From the NCBI GenBank assembly GCA_033239525.1, contig BSYO01000014.1, positions 17,840,021 to 17,904,020 on the forward strand: a stretch of 64,000 bases of DNA, written 5' to 3'. Below are positions 10,935-23,284 of the stretch, one piece after another. The notes under the pieces were generated by a model. The model had not been told where the DNA came from and ran no database searches. It saw only the letters and a program-made list of their open reading frames with translations. Numbering within the stretch: the first letter of the stretch is position 1; the number at the start of each line of letters is the position of its first letter. The translations under genes were made by a program, and so were the position numbers. This DNA comes from Nepenthes gracilis. Lineage: Eukaryota > Streptophyta > Magnoliopsida > Caryophyllales > Nepenthaceae.

Positions 10935-12018
10935 TGATATATACCTGGATCCGACTTCAAACAAATTATGGTTCACTCAATCGTTTAGATCCGACTCCGT
11001 TTATCGAGTTTGGACCCTACACACCACTACAACAAATAAGAGGTCAGGTGTCGGCTCGATGTTATCCCACTGAAGACATTCCGACACTCCAGTCAGCAAT
11101 GAGCCTTCAAATTACAAGAAGGTAACTAGAAATGTAAGTTGAGATAGAGAGAGATTGAGGTGGGAAGGAGTATTCGCCTTTAGATGTAAAAGGTGTTCTT
11201 ACAACTCGTTGAGAGCACAGTTTCCCGGCTCAATGTTCACGAGAAACAAGCAGGAAACTAAGTCCTGTAAGCGTGGAAGCTTAAAAGGACGGATCTCGGG
11301 GAGTGGGTGAAGACTATGAAATCTGAAGGCTTGGAGAGGATTATTGTAGTAAGCGACTGCGTGCTTAGGGATGAGCGTCAGTATGCTCAAGGATCTCTCC
11401 GTCGCAGTTCTTTGTTGTCTTTTTATTCATCCCCGCTTCAGAATGGAAATTCTGTGGAGTTATATAGATGGTGGCAAGGCGACCTCCTTTGGCCAAGAAT
11501 GCGCGATCCCTACATCGTGTTAGGTGGCCTTCCTTAAACAAGAAGGCTTAACTGGTACATTCTGTTGGGGTCGTTTTCTTTCTGAGCAGGTAACGATTTT
11601 TCAAATTATTTGCCTTCCTTCTGTGCTTCTATTACCGTTAGAATCCATCAGAGGCGGGAAGGAGATCCTGGGCACCTTTCCTAATGGGAAGGCGTCACAA
11701 CTGGCTGACGCCCTCTCTAGTGGAGATTGGGCTTTAAGGAAAGATTGAAATCGGAAAAATTGGCCAATTCTTGTCGTATGCGAAAACGTCTACCAAACCA
11801 GCTAGCCCATATTAAGTTTTTTATCTTTTCTGCATCATCGCTTTATAAGATCTTGGCCAATGTGAGAAATGTTGACCGTCTTGAGAGAGCATGTTCTCCG
11901 CCTAATTGGTGCTCCATATGGTCAACATTAACGTTGAGCGTCTAAACACACATATAAACTTTTTTAAATTTTGAGCCGTTTTTCTTATTGGACCTACATG
12001 TCATGAGCTTACTCATCA
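10935..12018 (-). repeat. Element A 5' LTR
   Basis: 1084 bp, the same length as the other LTR. The plus-strand edges are TGATATATACC and ACTCATCA. A TATA-like box (minus-strand CTATATAAC) lies near 11459-11467 and probably marks the element promoter. AAATG follows at 12019. Confidence 0.92.
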
Positions 12019-12023
12019 AAATG

Positions 12024-12879
12024 AAAGATAGATGGAGCCTTCAAGATTTTCAAAACTGAAGCTCAAAGACTTCTTTCAATATGATTCTTTTGAAATTTGT
12101 AAATAATTAAATTTTTTTAAAAAAATAAATAAATAGTCAATGTGTTAGGTAAACCTCATCTATATATGAGTTATTTCCTAGATACTCAATTGAAATTCAA
12201 TGAAAAAACTAAAGAAAAAAAAATTAAAACAACATATTTTTTATATTTAAAATGTACGAAAAATTATAAAAATATATATTTGTATAATATTTATATATCA
12301 ACACATTTAAATTTAAACTAAGTGTTTTTTTTCTTTCAATTTTTTTTTTTTTTGGGTTATCACTTTTTGTCCTCCAAATCTTCGTAGCAAATCTTCGTAG
12401 AGCCAATCAGAAACGAATTGTAAAAATAACATTTTAATTTTATCGAAGGTAAAAGATTACGTCAGCGGTTGACCACGAATTTAATATTGCCGGGGGTCCC
12501 GCACCTGAATGAAGGTCGGGCAAACTCATCCATACAAAGAGAATTAATGGCGGGCAAGCGAAGACTGATTATCCTCTATAATGGCAGACGCTCTTCCCCC
12601 TCTCTCTCTCCCTCGCTCTCTCTTTCTCCCCCCCTTCCCCACCGAAAAAGGGCTGACTGGTGACTACGACACTCATCTATGTCCGATTCTCTACTAACAT
12701 GGACCGTTCTTGTCTCACCCTCCGTCGATGGATTGATTAGTCAATTCTCTTCCCCCAAGAGTTTCCACCAAAAAGTCCTTCGCCTTTCTGCACTCTCTCT
12801 CACTTAATCATGCTCGATTGCTTCTGTCCACCAACCCCAATCTCCTCCCATTCACCACACAAATCTTTATACTTCATTC
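12024..12879. other. Upstream region of SCL23, no gene
   Basis: The left half is very AT-rich. The right half holds a pyrimidine-rich tract (12595-12645, mostly CT and C runs), which is common in plant 5' UTRs, and leads to the SCL23 start codon. No TATA box could be assigned with confidence. The promoter of SCL23 must lie here or across element A. Confidence 0.5.
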
Positions 12880-14157
12880 ATGAAATCCATCCGCGACGCC
12901 GCCGTTGACGACGACAACTCCGACAGGCCACGCAAGCGGCCAAACTTGACCGGCGAGACCACTGGGAACGAACTAGCCACCGGAGCCGAGAGGAGAGGTC
13001 TCCGGCTGCTGAGACTCTTGTTACAATGCGCCGAGTGCGTAGCCATGGACAACCTCAGCGATGCCGCCGATCTCGTTCTGGAAGCTTCGGAGCTCGCCTC
13101 CCCATTCGGCTCCTCGCCAGAGCGCGTTGCCGCCTACTTCGTCGACGCACTGCGCTTCCGAATTGTCGGCTCCTGCATCGGCATTCACTCTCCTCTAAAA
13201 CACATCAAAACCCTAAATCTCTCTCAGATGCAGAGCTTTCACGGTGCCTTGCAATCGTACAACGCGATCAGCCCTTTCGTCAAGTTCTCTCACTTCACCG
13301 CTAATCAAGCCATCTACGAGGCCGTGGACGGCGAGGAGCGCGTCCACGTTATCGATCTGGACATCATGCAGGGATTGCAATGGCCAGGATTGTTCCACAT
13401 CCTTGCCTCCCGCCCGCGGAAGATAGTCTCCCTTAGGCTCACTGGTATCGGATCCTCCACCGAGCTTCTGGAGCAAACCGGAAGACGACTCGCGGAGTTC
13501 GCTCGCTCCCTCGGTCTTCCGTTCGAGTTTCACTCACTGGAAGGCAAAATCGGCGACGTCGCCGATCTGAGTCGACTCGGAATCAGGCCGGGTGAGGCGA
13601 CGGTTATGCACTGGATGCACCACAGCTTGTACGACGTGATCGGATCCAATCTAGGAACCCTAAGAGCAATGAAATCGATCAGACCGAAGCTGATAACCGT
13701 AATCGAGCAAGATCTGAGCAAAACTGGGTCGTTTTTGGTGAGGTTTGTGGAGGCGTTGCATTACTACTCGGCGCTGTTCGACGCGTTGGAAGTGCCCGGA
13801 GAGGATGGTTTTGTTGGGGACGAGGGTATGATTTTGCGGCGGCACCAGGTGGAGCAGCGTTTGTTTGGGGCGGAAATCAGGAACATCGTGGCCGTTGGAG
13901 GGCCCAAGAGGAGCGGCGGTGGAGAAGTGAAAGTGGAGAGGTGGGGGGATGAGTTGATACGGGCAGGGTTCCTGCCGTTCTCGCTGGCGGGAAGCCCGGC
14001 GGCGCAGGCGAGCTTGTTACTGGGGATGTACCGTAGTAATTGGAGAGGATATAGCTTGGCCGAAGAGAATGGGTGCTTGAAGTTGGGCTGGAAAGATTTG
14101 TCATTGCTCACTGCGTCCGCCTGGCAGCCATCTACTGATTTGATTGGAAACACTTGA
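12880..14157 (+). CDS. SCL23: GRAS-family transcription regulator SCARECROW-LIKE 23
   Basis: Intact single-exon gene of 425 codons. After a short acidic/basic N-terminus with a basic patch RPRKRP (17-22) comes the full GRAS domain: leucine-rich repeat I with [12 protein letters not shown] (43-54), the VHIID motif as [17 protein letters not shown] (155-171), the second leucine repeat, the PFYRE region with [10 protein letters not shown] (213-222), and the SAW block ending LLTASAW (409-415). The short N-terminus, the SCR-like LQCAECVA and [10 protein letters not shown], and the near-perfect ILASRPRK match SCL23 rather than the longer SCARECROW. SCL23 acts in the nucleus with SHORT-ROOT and SCARECROW in endodermis/bundle-sheath specification. 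It is GC-rich compared with its surroundings. The start is the first ATG of the frame. Confidence 0.95.
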   Translation: MKSIRDAAVDDDNSDRPRKRPNLTGETTGNELATGAERRGLRLLRLLLQCAECVAMDNLSDAADLVLEASELASPFGSSPERVAAYFVDALRFRIVGSCIGIHSPLKHIKTLNLSQMQSFHGALQSYNAISPFVKFSHFTANQAIYEAVDGEERVHVIDLDIMQGLQWPGLFHILASRPRKIVSLRLTGIGSSTELLEQTGRRLAEFARSLGLPFEFHSLEGKIGDVADLSRLGIRPGEATVMHWMHHSLYDVIGSNLGTLRAMKSIRPKLITVIEQDLSKTGSFLVRFVEALHYYSALFDALEVPGEDGFVGDEGMILRRHQVEQRLFGAEIRNIVAVGGPKRSGGGEVKVERWGDELIRAGFLPFSLAGSPAAQASLLLGMYRSNWRGYSLAEENGCLKLGWKDLSLLTASAWQPSTDLIGNT

Positions 14158-16192
14158 TTGTTGATTTTTTATTTTCGGTGAGGAGATGATCATTCAAACA
14201 TCGGATAATTCGGTGATAATGGAGGATGGAGAGAGATGTTGCTTTTGAACGAATCATTCTTTCTGTTCATAAAGTAAAAGTTGAAATTTGCAGATGGCCT
14301 ACAGCGTTGTTGGGGTAGGAGAAAGTGTGAGAATCTTCGTCTTCTTTTTTTCTCTTCAACGAAGTGATGGTAATTGGATTGTTTAGGAATATATTCTTTA
14401 TTATTTTTAGGATAATTTTTTAGCAATGTGATGACATTATATCGATTTCTATGTAGAGTTATCAATATAAATAAATAAATTATTATATTATTAAAAATAA
14501 TTATAAAATATTTCCTGGCACTAATGTTTTATAGTAGCATCTGTTGATCTTAAAAAGCATAGGATGATGAATTCATTGTCAATGCCTCGTGATTCCCATC
14601 TGCTGCCGCGGGACCATGTTAGAGGATGGTTACCCCAAAAAAGGAAAAACAGAAAGGGTACGGTGAGTTCATTATTTATGTGTCATTCAGAATTCAATAA
14701 ACTTTTTTTCTTTTTCTCTCATTTCTGATGACTTTCCTTTTATACTTACTATGTGGAGTAGAATCATGTATAAACTGTTAGTTCTGCTTTTAGTATTTCA
14801 TTATATTAAATTGTAGTTTAAGTCTATCATTATATTATGTTTATTGTGTTAGTATAAATTTTAGGGTTATATTTGATTAAATATTGACAGGTAAGTTTTG
14901 TACAAACACGCTGACCTCTTCAAAGATTAGTATGAGTTATTTAGTATGATTTTCGTTTGACTTCACAATTGAGCGAAAGTGGCAATTCAACATCTTCTTA
15001 GAGGTTATTCGTTGTGTTGTTATAAACTCGTGATACTTTATATCAAACATGCATGCTGTCCACGCAATAAAAGCTCATGTTGTATATGTCCAAAGACGAC
15101 CACAAGTTGCCTGTAAGACAATAGCTCAAACTATAGAGTTTTGGAGACAAATCACAGATAGGTTACACATCAGAAATGTATGTCAATTGCCTTTGTACCT
15201 ATTACATGAGATTTAAGTGACTTTAGTTCAAATAAAAATATAATTTTCTTCTATTTTTTGCTTTGCTTTACTATTTTGACCTGAGGTTTTTGTTTGTTTT
15301 TAAATAACCAACCCCCTCCTCCTCTATTTTAAGTATGCACCCGAGATCTGAATCGGAGAGTCAGTGTGCATGTGTTTTAGTGTCTAACCGTGCAATCTTT
15401 AGATTTGAAAGAACTATCTTTCTTGAGGAATCTTTGTTCTTTGTTTGTGTTGAAAGTTTTGATAACCTAGAGATATCTTACTTGTTCTATACAAAATACT
15501 TATACACCTTAGTCAGCTTGCAAACTATGAAATTTTAATGTGTGGTTCAAATGTAAATTTGAGGTGTTATGTTGCGGATAGAAAAGTCCGATTAACAAGG
15601 AAACTACTCAGAAAGTCTAGAAAGTATCTTATAGTTGTGGATGTATGAATCCAATGGGGATATTAGATAATCATATATTCATGGTTGGTCGATTAGATGG
15701 CCTAACGTGTCTATTTATTAGTCTAGGAGTTAATTTTTCTTATATAATGGATTTATAGTGGCGACTCAAAGCTCAAATGTTTTTTTCTTTACGAACGATT
15801 TATTTAAGAAGTTTCATTTGTCACCAAAATATTATATTCTATCTGTTTTTACATATTACTTTAAGTTATGTATACTTAAATAGTAATAGTTTATATTTAC
15901 ATATCTGGATATATAATTTTTTCACGTATATTAAAGATGTAATTTTTCTTTTCATATTTCAATAAAGAAATACCTATGTATCATTATTTAAGTGTTGGTG
16001 GATTTGTATAATGTTTTATCATAAATTCATAGCAAAAAAATCAAGTTTTAAAATTAGTTCGATTTTATTAGTAGTTGGTACAGCTTGCTTAATTAAAAAT
16101 GAAAATAAATTTAATTTACTTAAAATATGTTAGTATTTTTTGTTCTTGTTTTTGTTTGTTGCTGCGTTTCGTTGTTTTTTAAAAAAAAAAAT
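14158..16192. other. 3' flank of SCL23 and intergenic DNA
   Basis: AT-rich with no frame longer than about 70 codons and no recognised domain. The first 200-300 bases are presumably SCL23 3' UTR. I see no LTR pair or RNA gene here. Confidence 0.5.
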
Positions 16193-16963
16193 TGATGGGT
16201 ATAATACCCAAGAGCCAAACAATGAGGCCTAACACAGTTGTGGGCCAAGGAATCAAAGTCAACAATTCTTAAAACTTACGACTGAGCATCCATCACGTCC
16301 GAGCAGTCATAAAGCCCGAGCGGCCTATTATATCCGCTCGGCTCACAACACTTGTGCGGCTTATTTCAATTATTATGGCTGAGGTGAATTTAATAATTGC
16401 AGTTACAATTAGATGGTTATTTATCGATTAATCATAAATAAACCCAAGAGTTATCTTAATTGGTCAATTAAATAAAGCAGGCAATTAATATATTTAACAT
16501 ATATGAATTAAATTTAGAGTATATTAATAGCTAACTATTCAATTTCAAAAAGAATAAATTGCACAGATAATAAGCAATCATTCCATTCAGAAAATCGTCA
16601 TCGATTAACAATATGGTTGTAAATACACTTCTTTTCCTCAAAATTAAAAAGGGAAGAAAAAAATAAAATAGAAGAAAACATCCAAAGATCAAATACAAAG
16701 TCTTAACCTCTCATAACTTAAAACTCTATAATTTACGGAGTCAAGTATTTCATCTTTTACTCTCATATATCCTTCTTTTCGTACAACTTTCCTATTTTTT
16801 TCTAGAAAGATGTTTGACATGAGTATCAAACAATATATTAAGAAGTGAGTTTTGTATTATTCGATTTCTTATTTGCCGTTATGGTATGTAGGATCTAAAT
16901 AAGCAGATTCGATTGTCCATCTAGATAGATTCGAATTGTTATCCAGATTTAAGATACGTATCA
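16193..16963 (+). repeat. Element B 5' LTR
   Basis: 771 bp, from TGATGGGTAT to GTATCA. It shares long blocks with 31535-32524, for example ATCTTAATTGG, AAGAAAACATCCA and AACCTCTCAT in the same order. The left edge is less certain than the right edge, which is fixed by the PBS. Confidence 0.75.
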
Positions 16964-16984
16964 TTAACATCGTCAGTAGGAAAC
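16964..16984 (+). other. Element B primer-binding site (decayed)
   Basis: TTAACATCGTCAGTAGGAAA directly follows the LTR and aligns with TTGGCGCCATCTGTGGGAAA in element C. Most differences are transitions. Confidence 0.65.
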
Positions 16985-17488
16985 AAAAATCAAGGTATTC
17001 CTTTCTACTTGATCAAGATTACATAGGTCTCAAAATTTCTTTCCTTAGACAAAATGGTGAATATACGAATATATGGACAATCAAGTCAACCACTAATTGA
17101 TAAACTACTTCGTAGTATCATTGCAAAGGAAGGCTATCATAGAAATTCTCACTCATTAGCCAATTTAGACATTGAATATTTGGTTGCCTAGATTTAAGAT
17201 GTAACAATGATGCCAAAATCCTCATTGGATAGAGTAGAGGGCCAAATTTGAAAGGTTGAGGCCCTCCAATAACAAGCATCAACTTCCAAACGGGGTCAAA
17301 GGGAAAGAAAGCTATTTCACAAGGGTGCCACCCTCAACTAAAGATTTCAATGGCACCCAAGGCACCCACTCATGTTATATCTTCTTGGATTGAAGCATGT
17401 TTAAATTTTAAGCCTAAAGAAGAGAGTCCAGAGTGGAATTATCGATATACCTAAGATTCTAGATGTCCTTCTGTTCGACAAGAGGGTT

Positions 17489-18647
17489 ATACAGTAAAGT
17501 TATATACAGTTTATTCTCTACAATGATCTATATTTAATCAAATTAAAAATTCTACTTAAATATAAATATTTTTTAATTTTTTTCATACCAAAGGAAAATA
17601 TTTTCTTAATCAAACTTATATAAAATTTTCCTTTATATTTCTTCAAATGTGTAACATGTACTAAAATTATTAATATATAAAAATAATAAAATAAAAATTA
17701 AAGAAATCTAAGAACTTAGATACATAATTTATAAAATTATAGAAATTATTACGTAGAAATACAAGAATTGGGTGGGTCCACGATTTCTTATGGGCATAGG
17801 CTCTAGAATGATTATGAACACCAGATCAGATTGGCACAATTTAAGTGATTTCTTTTAATTATAAATATACGTAAATAATTATGTGACAATTTAAAATATG
17901 TAGAATCATATAATTAAAATTTGAAGACATACAAGGATATGTAGCAAAGAATTAAAAGCATGCAAAAACAATATTTTAAAAATTCAATACTTAAACATGA
18001 TTTATTTGAATTTAAAGCATATATTTAAAAAAAATTATATAATGAGAATAGTATTCCGTACATGTAAGGTCTAAAATAATTTAAATATAAAATTAAAATA
18101 TACATAAGTATTTAGAATAAAAAATACTTAAAGAAGATACAAATGAATAACAAAAAAAGAAAAAACTTAGATATACTTACCTTAATTTAATTTATAACAA
18201 AAGATTCTTGATTTTTTTCTTAAATCTTTCTTTTTCTTCTTTCTCTCTCTTCTTCTCTTTCTTTTTTTCTTCTTTTTCTTTCTTTTCTCACAATATTTTG
18301 GCTAAAACAAGTTAAAAACAATCACGGGGTCTATTTATAAAGACTAGCACATAAATGCAGGTCAAGCATGGATTAGGTGCTGATGCATAATCCACACCAT
18401 GCACAAGCACCACTCAAATGCACACCAAGTACCTATATTCTGTTCTAAATACGTACATGTAACGTTAAGTGCATATTTGGCGTACATTCTATATAAAATA
18501 CACTCATGTACCAATCAGGCCCCACTCACCCTAATTTAGGCCAATACAAAATTTATTTTTTGCCATAAAATCTCAATTAATCTCATAATCTATCAATTTA
18601 ATTAAATTAATCATTAAAAAATAATCATTTGATATCTATACCTTACA
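17489..18647 (-). mobile_element. Possible LTR-like insertion in the gag region of element B
   Basis: Very AT-rich block between gag remnants. Its right edge CCTTACA resembles the ends of the two longer insertions, and the flanking GGGTT (17484-17488) and GGGAT (18648-18652) could be a mutated target duplication. On the minus strand it has a TATA-like TTTATAAATAG near 18340 followed by a purine-rich leader, as in an LTR promoter. The edges are tentative. Confidence 0.35.
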
Positions 18648-18799
18648 GGGATCATCAAAAATAATAGAAAACTGAATTAGAAATTCGAAGAGAATACAAG
18701 TCGCAAACCCTTTGCAACCAAATGACAATTGGACAAATATATTGAAATAAATTTAGAACGACAAATTTCTGAAGTGGTACAAGTCAGTTAAGAACCCAA

Positions 18800-19485
18800 A
18801 AAAAGATGATTTGTCTAAGTACTGTTTCTACCATTAATCTCTAGAGCATGATACTGAAGACTATCGGATACTTCAAGGGAAAGTTGAAGCCCTAATCTAA
18901 ATGGGGTATCTCAAAAATTACTTGCAGAATATTGGGTTCTACCCTAAGTAAAGATAAAGATGATGAGAAATAGTTTGAGCAATTGTAAAATTGAGTAGTG
19001 ACGGGAGTTATTAACACGGTATCCACCTAGTCTATAAGGAGAAAAGCTCCAGACCATCAAAAAGAAACTTTCATAAGAAAGAGATCGAAACTAATGGTAG
19101 AAAGTGATGTCATTAATTTTAGTAACAATAATATAATATATGTAATTTCTTATTATTTTGATCCTCTTATTATATTTACACTTTTGTCTAATGAGGTCTA
19201 TGACTACCAATTAAAATAAATCTTTGTTGATAATAAAAACTTAAAAAATATTTTTTATTTTGATGCATTTATAAAATTAGGCCTAAACAATATGTCACAT
19301 AGAGCCATCAAATGGGCGCTTGTATAGGTTTGATAATAAATCGATCAAAGTAAAGAAAATTATACATTTAGAAGTTACAATGGAAACATATCCAAAGATA
19401 GTTTCCCATCGGCTACTTTTCTAGCTATCAATCTCCCCTCAATCTATAATAAATACTGGACAGACCATATTTAACTACATTCAGA
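18800..19485 (+). pseudogene. Element B gag C-terminus and protease remnant
   Basis: Read through stops, the plus strand gives the gag knuckle-like block (LEHDTEDYRILQ, near 18840-18880) and then the protease stretch DYQLK-IFVDNKNLKNIFY (near 19205-19260). Both line up with elements A and C. The active-site triplet is DNK. Nothing here can be translated. Confidence 0.7.
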
Positions 19486-19974
19486 GCAGTCACTTTAATC
19501 CCACATCTCAAAATAAAGTTTTCAACTATATACAAGATTAGAGAAGTCAAGGAAAACCAAGAAAATAGACAAAGTTGCTACATGACGGAAATTAATGGCT
19601 CGACACTTTCACAACTAGTAGCAAAATTTAATTTTTGGGATAACGCATCTTTTCAATAGGCTCAACCCGAGGAGATGCCTCTCTAAATTAATCTAAATCC
19701 TACAAACCCAAAAAAGTATATTCAAATTGGCTGTTCATTAAACCTAAATCTAGAGCAACAATCGATTGAGCTTCTGTAGAGCAATTCAAATGTCTTCGTC
19801 TAGACTCCGTAAACAACACAAGTATTTTAATGGAAATAATTGTTCACAAGTTTAGTCTCATAGCCGGACATAAGCCTCTTTGATAAAAAAAGAAAGACAA
19901 AATTGCTCCATTAAAAACTCAAAAAAAACCTGTGAAAATTTAAAGAAACTTTCTAATATTGGATTCATCAAAGG

Positions 19975-20534
19975 GTCAATTATTCAGATTGGTTATCTAA
20001 TATCGTCATTGTAAAGAAGAATAATAGAAAGTAATAGATATGCATCGACTATAGAAATATGAATAAAGTATATCCTAATAATAATTGCCACTTTTGAGTA
20101 TCAATCAATTTGTAGATTCGATGTCTGAACACGACTTATAAAGTTTTATGGATGCATATTTATGATACAATTAGATTTTGATGAATACAGAGGATAAAGA
20201 AATAGCCTCGTTAATAATCGATCAGGGGACCTATTCGACAAAGTAATGTTGTTTAGTTTGAAGAATCTTGAGACAACATATCAAATGTTGGTGAATAAAA
20301 TATTCGAGCAAATGATCGAAAAAATATGGAGACATACGTTGATATGTACCTGTAGACAAACATATCATTGATTTAGCCGAGATATTTAAAATACTAAGAA
20401 CATATCGAACGAAATTAAACACGACTAAATGCATCTTCAGGATAACTTCTTATAAGTTTTTGCGGTTTCATTGTCACGTAACGTAGAACAGGGGCGAATT
20501 CGGAGAAGATTAAAGCATTAATGGATATGGAACT
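19975..20534 (+). pseudogene. Element B reverse transcriptase remnant (part 1)
   Basis: Ignoring stops, the plus strand spells the Tat RT order: QFVDSMSEHDL, SFMDAYL-YN, DQGTYSTK, then FRFHCHVT near 20460 matching the FLGFIVS block. It stops abruptly at 20534, where a 2.75-kb insertion begins, and resumes at 23285. Confidence 0.75.
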
Positions 20535-23143
20535 TGTGATGACGCTAAACCAAATCCATAACTAATATCCAAACCTGATCACATAAGATAAGCCTACATT
20601 CTCAACCAATATATATATTTGCACATCTACAACTAATAAAATACAACAATAATAATCCAAATATCCTCATACTAAAAATAAATCCGCAGAAAAGTACATA
20701 GTCCTAAAAATAATCCCAACAAAATGAAGCAAAATGCTAAAATATATATAGAGCATTATTCCGATACTATCACCAGCTAAGTCTCAATCTCTCTTGCCAC
20801 AATTCTTGATTTACTCTAGAATCATCCTCATCTAACCTGCTACTTTGGAAGAAAGAAAAATAGTAAGAGTGAACCAAATATTCAATAAATAATAACAAAT
20901 CCAAAAATAACAGAAAATAATAACAAATATCTCAAATACACGATATATAATGTATAACAAGAATTACGAACAATAATACGATATCCAACAGATCAATATA
21001 TATCCAATAAAATACAATTCATCACATTTATGATTCAAATGCATAAGGAAGATCACTCCAAATACCGATGTAACAAAGATCATAAATTTTCGTCAATAAG
21101 AGGCAAGACCCCTCAGAATTTGATCTCACGAGAAATAAAAGGAAATTCTCGATCCGAATATCAACGTGAATGACCTGAAAACCGAATACAAAGAAATAAT
21201 ATTGATTCCATTGAATTCGGATATGGTAAAATTTGAACCATGAATTCTACCGAATATAACACGTGGATTCAACCGAATCCCAAACTCATGATGTATGAAC
21301 AACGACGGAATATCACAATAAATCTCCTTGGATCTTATTCTACCACTGTGAACCAAAGGCCACATATTTACGCCCTCAATAGCTAGGTAAGTGTAATGAG
21401 ATTATCTATGGTATATTCACTATCCCTACAATTCTCCCAAAGGCTGTACCCGTGGCATGCCCATACCATCCATGATACCCATTGCCAAATGATATCCCTG
21501 ATATCATTTTCTACGATGGTCACATGACTATAAGCATCCCTTCACAATAAACAATATATCTCATTATTACCATGATACGAGAATCAGTATTGAATAAGTA
21601 TAGATTACGCTAAGGTACCGTAACCTCTCATTCGACTAGACACCTTAATATTTTCATATACTCTCCTTAACCTTGACCATAAGAAGCTAATAAGTCAGCT
21701 ACTCACGTAATTAAGTATAACATAAAGAAGGCTTTGCGATTTCACTGAAAGAATTATCATTCAATATTGATAAAGACCATACACATTATCGGAAGGAAAG
21801 CAACGGTACCAAAGATAGTTGAAATATTCGTCGAATGCCCTAATATTTCATTAAATCCTTCTAACTCAATCGGGTCTCAATAATACCCCTAAGGCTACAA
21901 AATATCATCAATTTTGTCGTTATCGAACTAACTCATAATTCTCATCTTATTTAACTATCCCAATAAATTCTACAACAATTCCATCAAAATAATAATTTTC
22001 GATAACCTTCTCCTCAATTAATCGACAATTTCAATATATATATATATTTATATATTTATTCATACACACACACCTCAACACACACAAACACATGCATAAT
22101 TCTCATCCTCGTACACATATATGCGGTTGCACACACTCCCTCACCCACAGCAGCACACACACACTCACAGCAACACACAGCCGCACACACTAAGACACAC
22201 AACCTCACACATACATACGCACATACTCACTACTATGTATATTCCCAACTAAGTGCCCATGTACACATACAAAACTATACATAAATATGCATACATTACC
22301 ATAAACCTACGGCTCAATTACGCCCCATATACAACATCCTTTAAATCCACTTACCTATATGCATACATGTAATATCTGTGTACCGTATAATTGTACATAT
22401 ATACGCATATGCATACATGTACATCTTATCCACCATTTCGCACAATTCGCCCAAACAAAATGTTAAGCTCTATTTTTGCCCCAAGTTTCACTTAACAAAA
22501 TTTCCCAAAATCCAATTATGAAAACCAAATTTCAACCCTCATTATTTAACAGGTGATCTATCCATTTTACATATTAATTATTTTGAGCCCAAAATTATAT
22601 TAATTCTTTGGAAAATTCACAATAGAGTCGAATGCCCTATTTTCCCAATTTCTTCATCAACGGCCCGATTTAATTGAGATTTTCCAAAATTCACCCACAT
22701 ACAACAACTTCTTTCATCATCTTGATACACAACTCGAAAATTTACACTAATATTAGAGAATGAAGGACGCGGATTAATTGCAAAGAACTTAAATCAACTT
22801 GCCTGCTTTTACGAGAATGCCAACGGCGGCGACCTCGAACAATCTTGGCGACAACCCACGGTGATAGCAAGGACGACTACGGCAACAACGACAACAACCG
22901 TGGACTCTTGGCTGTGTATGCTAGCTTCGTCCGTTCATTATCCTTAAAAGAGGAGTACGAAGGCAATCCTTGCTTTTTAAAGAAAAGAGGCACACCAAGG
23001 AAGAAATTGAAGCTGACGACTGAGAGGAAGAAGGGAAGGTAGCTATTCCAACCGATCGGCAAAAGAATGGGGGTCGCCGCAGTAAGATCGGCCGGCCGTT
23101 TCCCCCTCTTTTGCTCTCCTTCTTCGTTCATTTGCCTCTCCGG

Positions 23144-23215
<72 letters not shown>

Positions 23216-23284
23216 ACCTTTAAACAAATTAAACATTTATTATACAATTTATATTAAAATTTTTTTTATAACTGAGATGTCACA
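20535..23284 (-). mobile_element. Long LTR-like insertion (probable solo LTR) in element B
   Basis: 2750 bp from TGTGATGACG to GAGATGTCACA, with GAACT on the left (20530-20534) and GAACC on the right (23285-23289), a near-perfect 5-bp target duplication. It interrupts the RT/RNase H of element B cleanly. Read on the minus strand it starts TGTGACATCTCAG, which from memory is like the long LTRs of Tekay/Del chromoviruses. It has no internal coding region, so a solo LTR is the simplest explanation. It contains CA-rich and ATT microsatellites. A shared block (AGTGAACCAAATATTCAATA near 20870) ties it to the insertion at 24867. Confidence 0.7.
23144..23214. repeat. (ATT)n microsatellite, about 23 units
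   Basis: Uninterrupted ATT/TTA repeat close to the plus-strand right end of the first LTR-like insertion. On the minus strand it would read as poly-Asn, which is not a real protein. Confidence 0.97.

Larger units (their letters stand above)
1204..12023 (-). mobile_element. Element A: Tat-lineage Ty3/gypsy LTR retrotransposon, near-complete, decayed
   Basis: The body spans 1209-12018 and is flanked by the 5-bp target duplication AAATG (1204-1208 and 12019-12023). Both LTRs are 1084 bp and run TG...CA on the plus strand. Element sense is the minus strand: 5' LTR on the right, PBS, gag, PR, RT, RNase H, second archaeal-type RNase H, integrase, a 40-bp tandem repeat, an ORF in the opposite direction, PPT, 3' LTR on the left. 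The dual RNase H and an extra ORF near the 3' end are features of the plant Tat clade. LTR identity is low: I count about 14 differences in the first 100 aligned bases, so the insertion is old. Coding frames carry several stops and frameshifts. It lies between the TLC-like exon and SCL23, its edge about 860 bp upstream of the SCL23 start codon. Confidence 0.93.

Noticed and set aside
13764..14153. 129-codon frame opposite to SCL23
   Set aside because: A GC-rich shadow of the conserved GRAS coding frame; codon constraint belongs to the plus strand.
15750..15775. Possible retrotransposon primer-binding site (TGGCGACTC)
   Set aside because: No LTR edge to the left and no coding remnants to the right; a 9-base match alone is not enough.
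22877..23236. Minus-strand frame with a long poly-Asn run
   Set aside because: It is the translation of an ATT microsatellite inside an LTR-like insertion, with no domain on either side.
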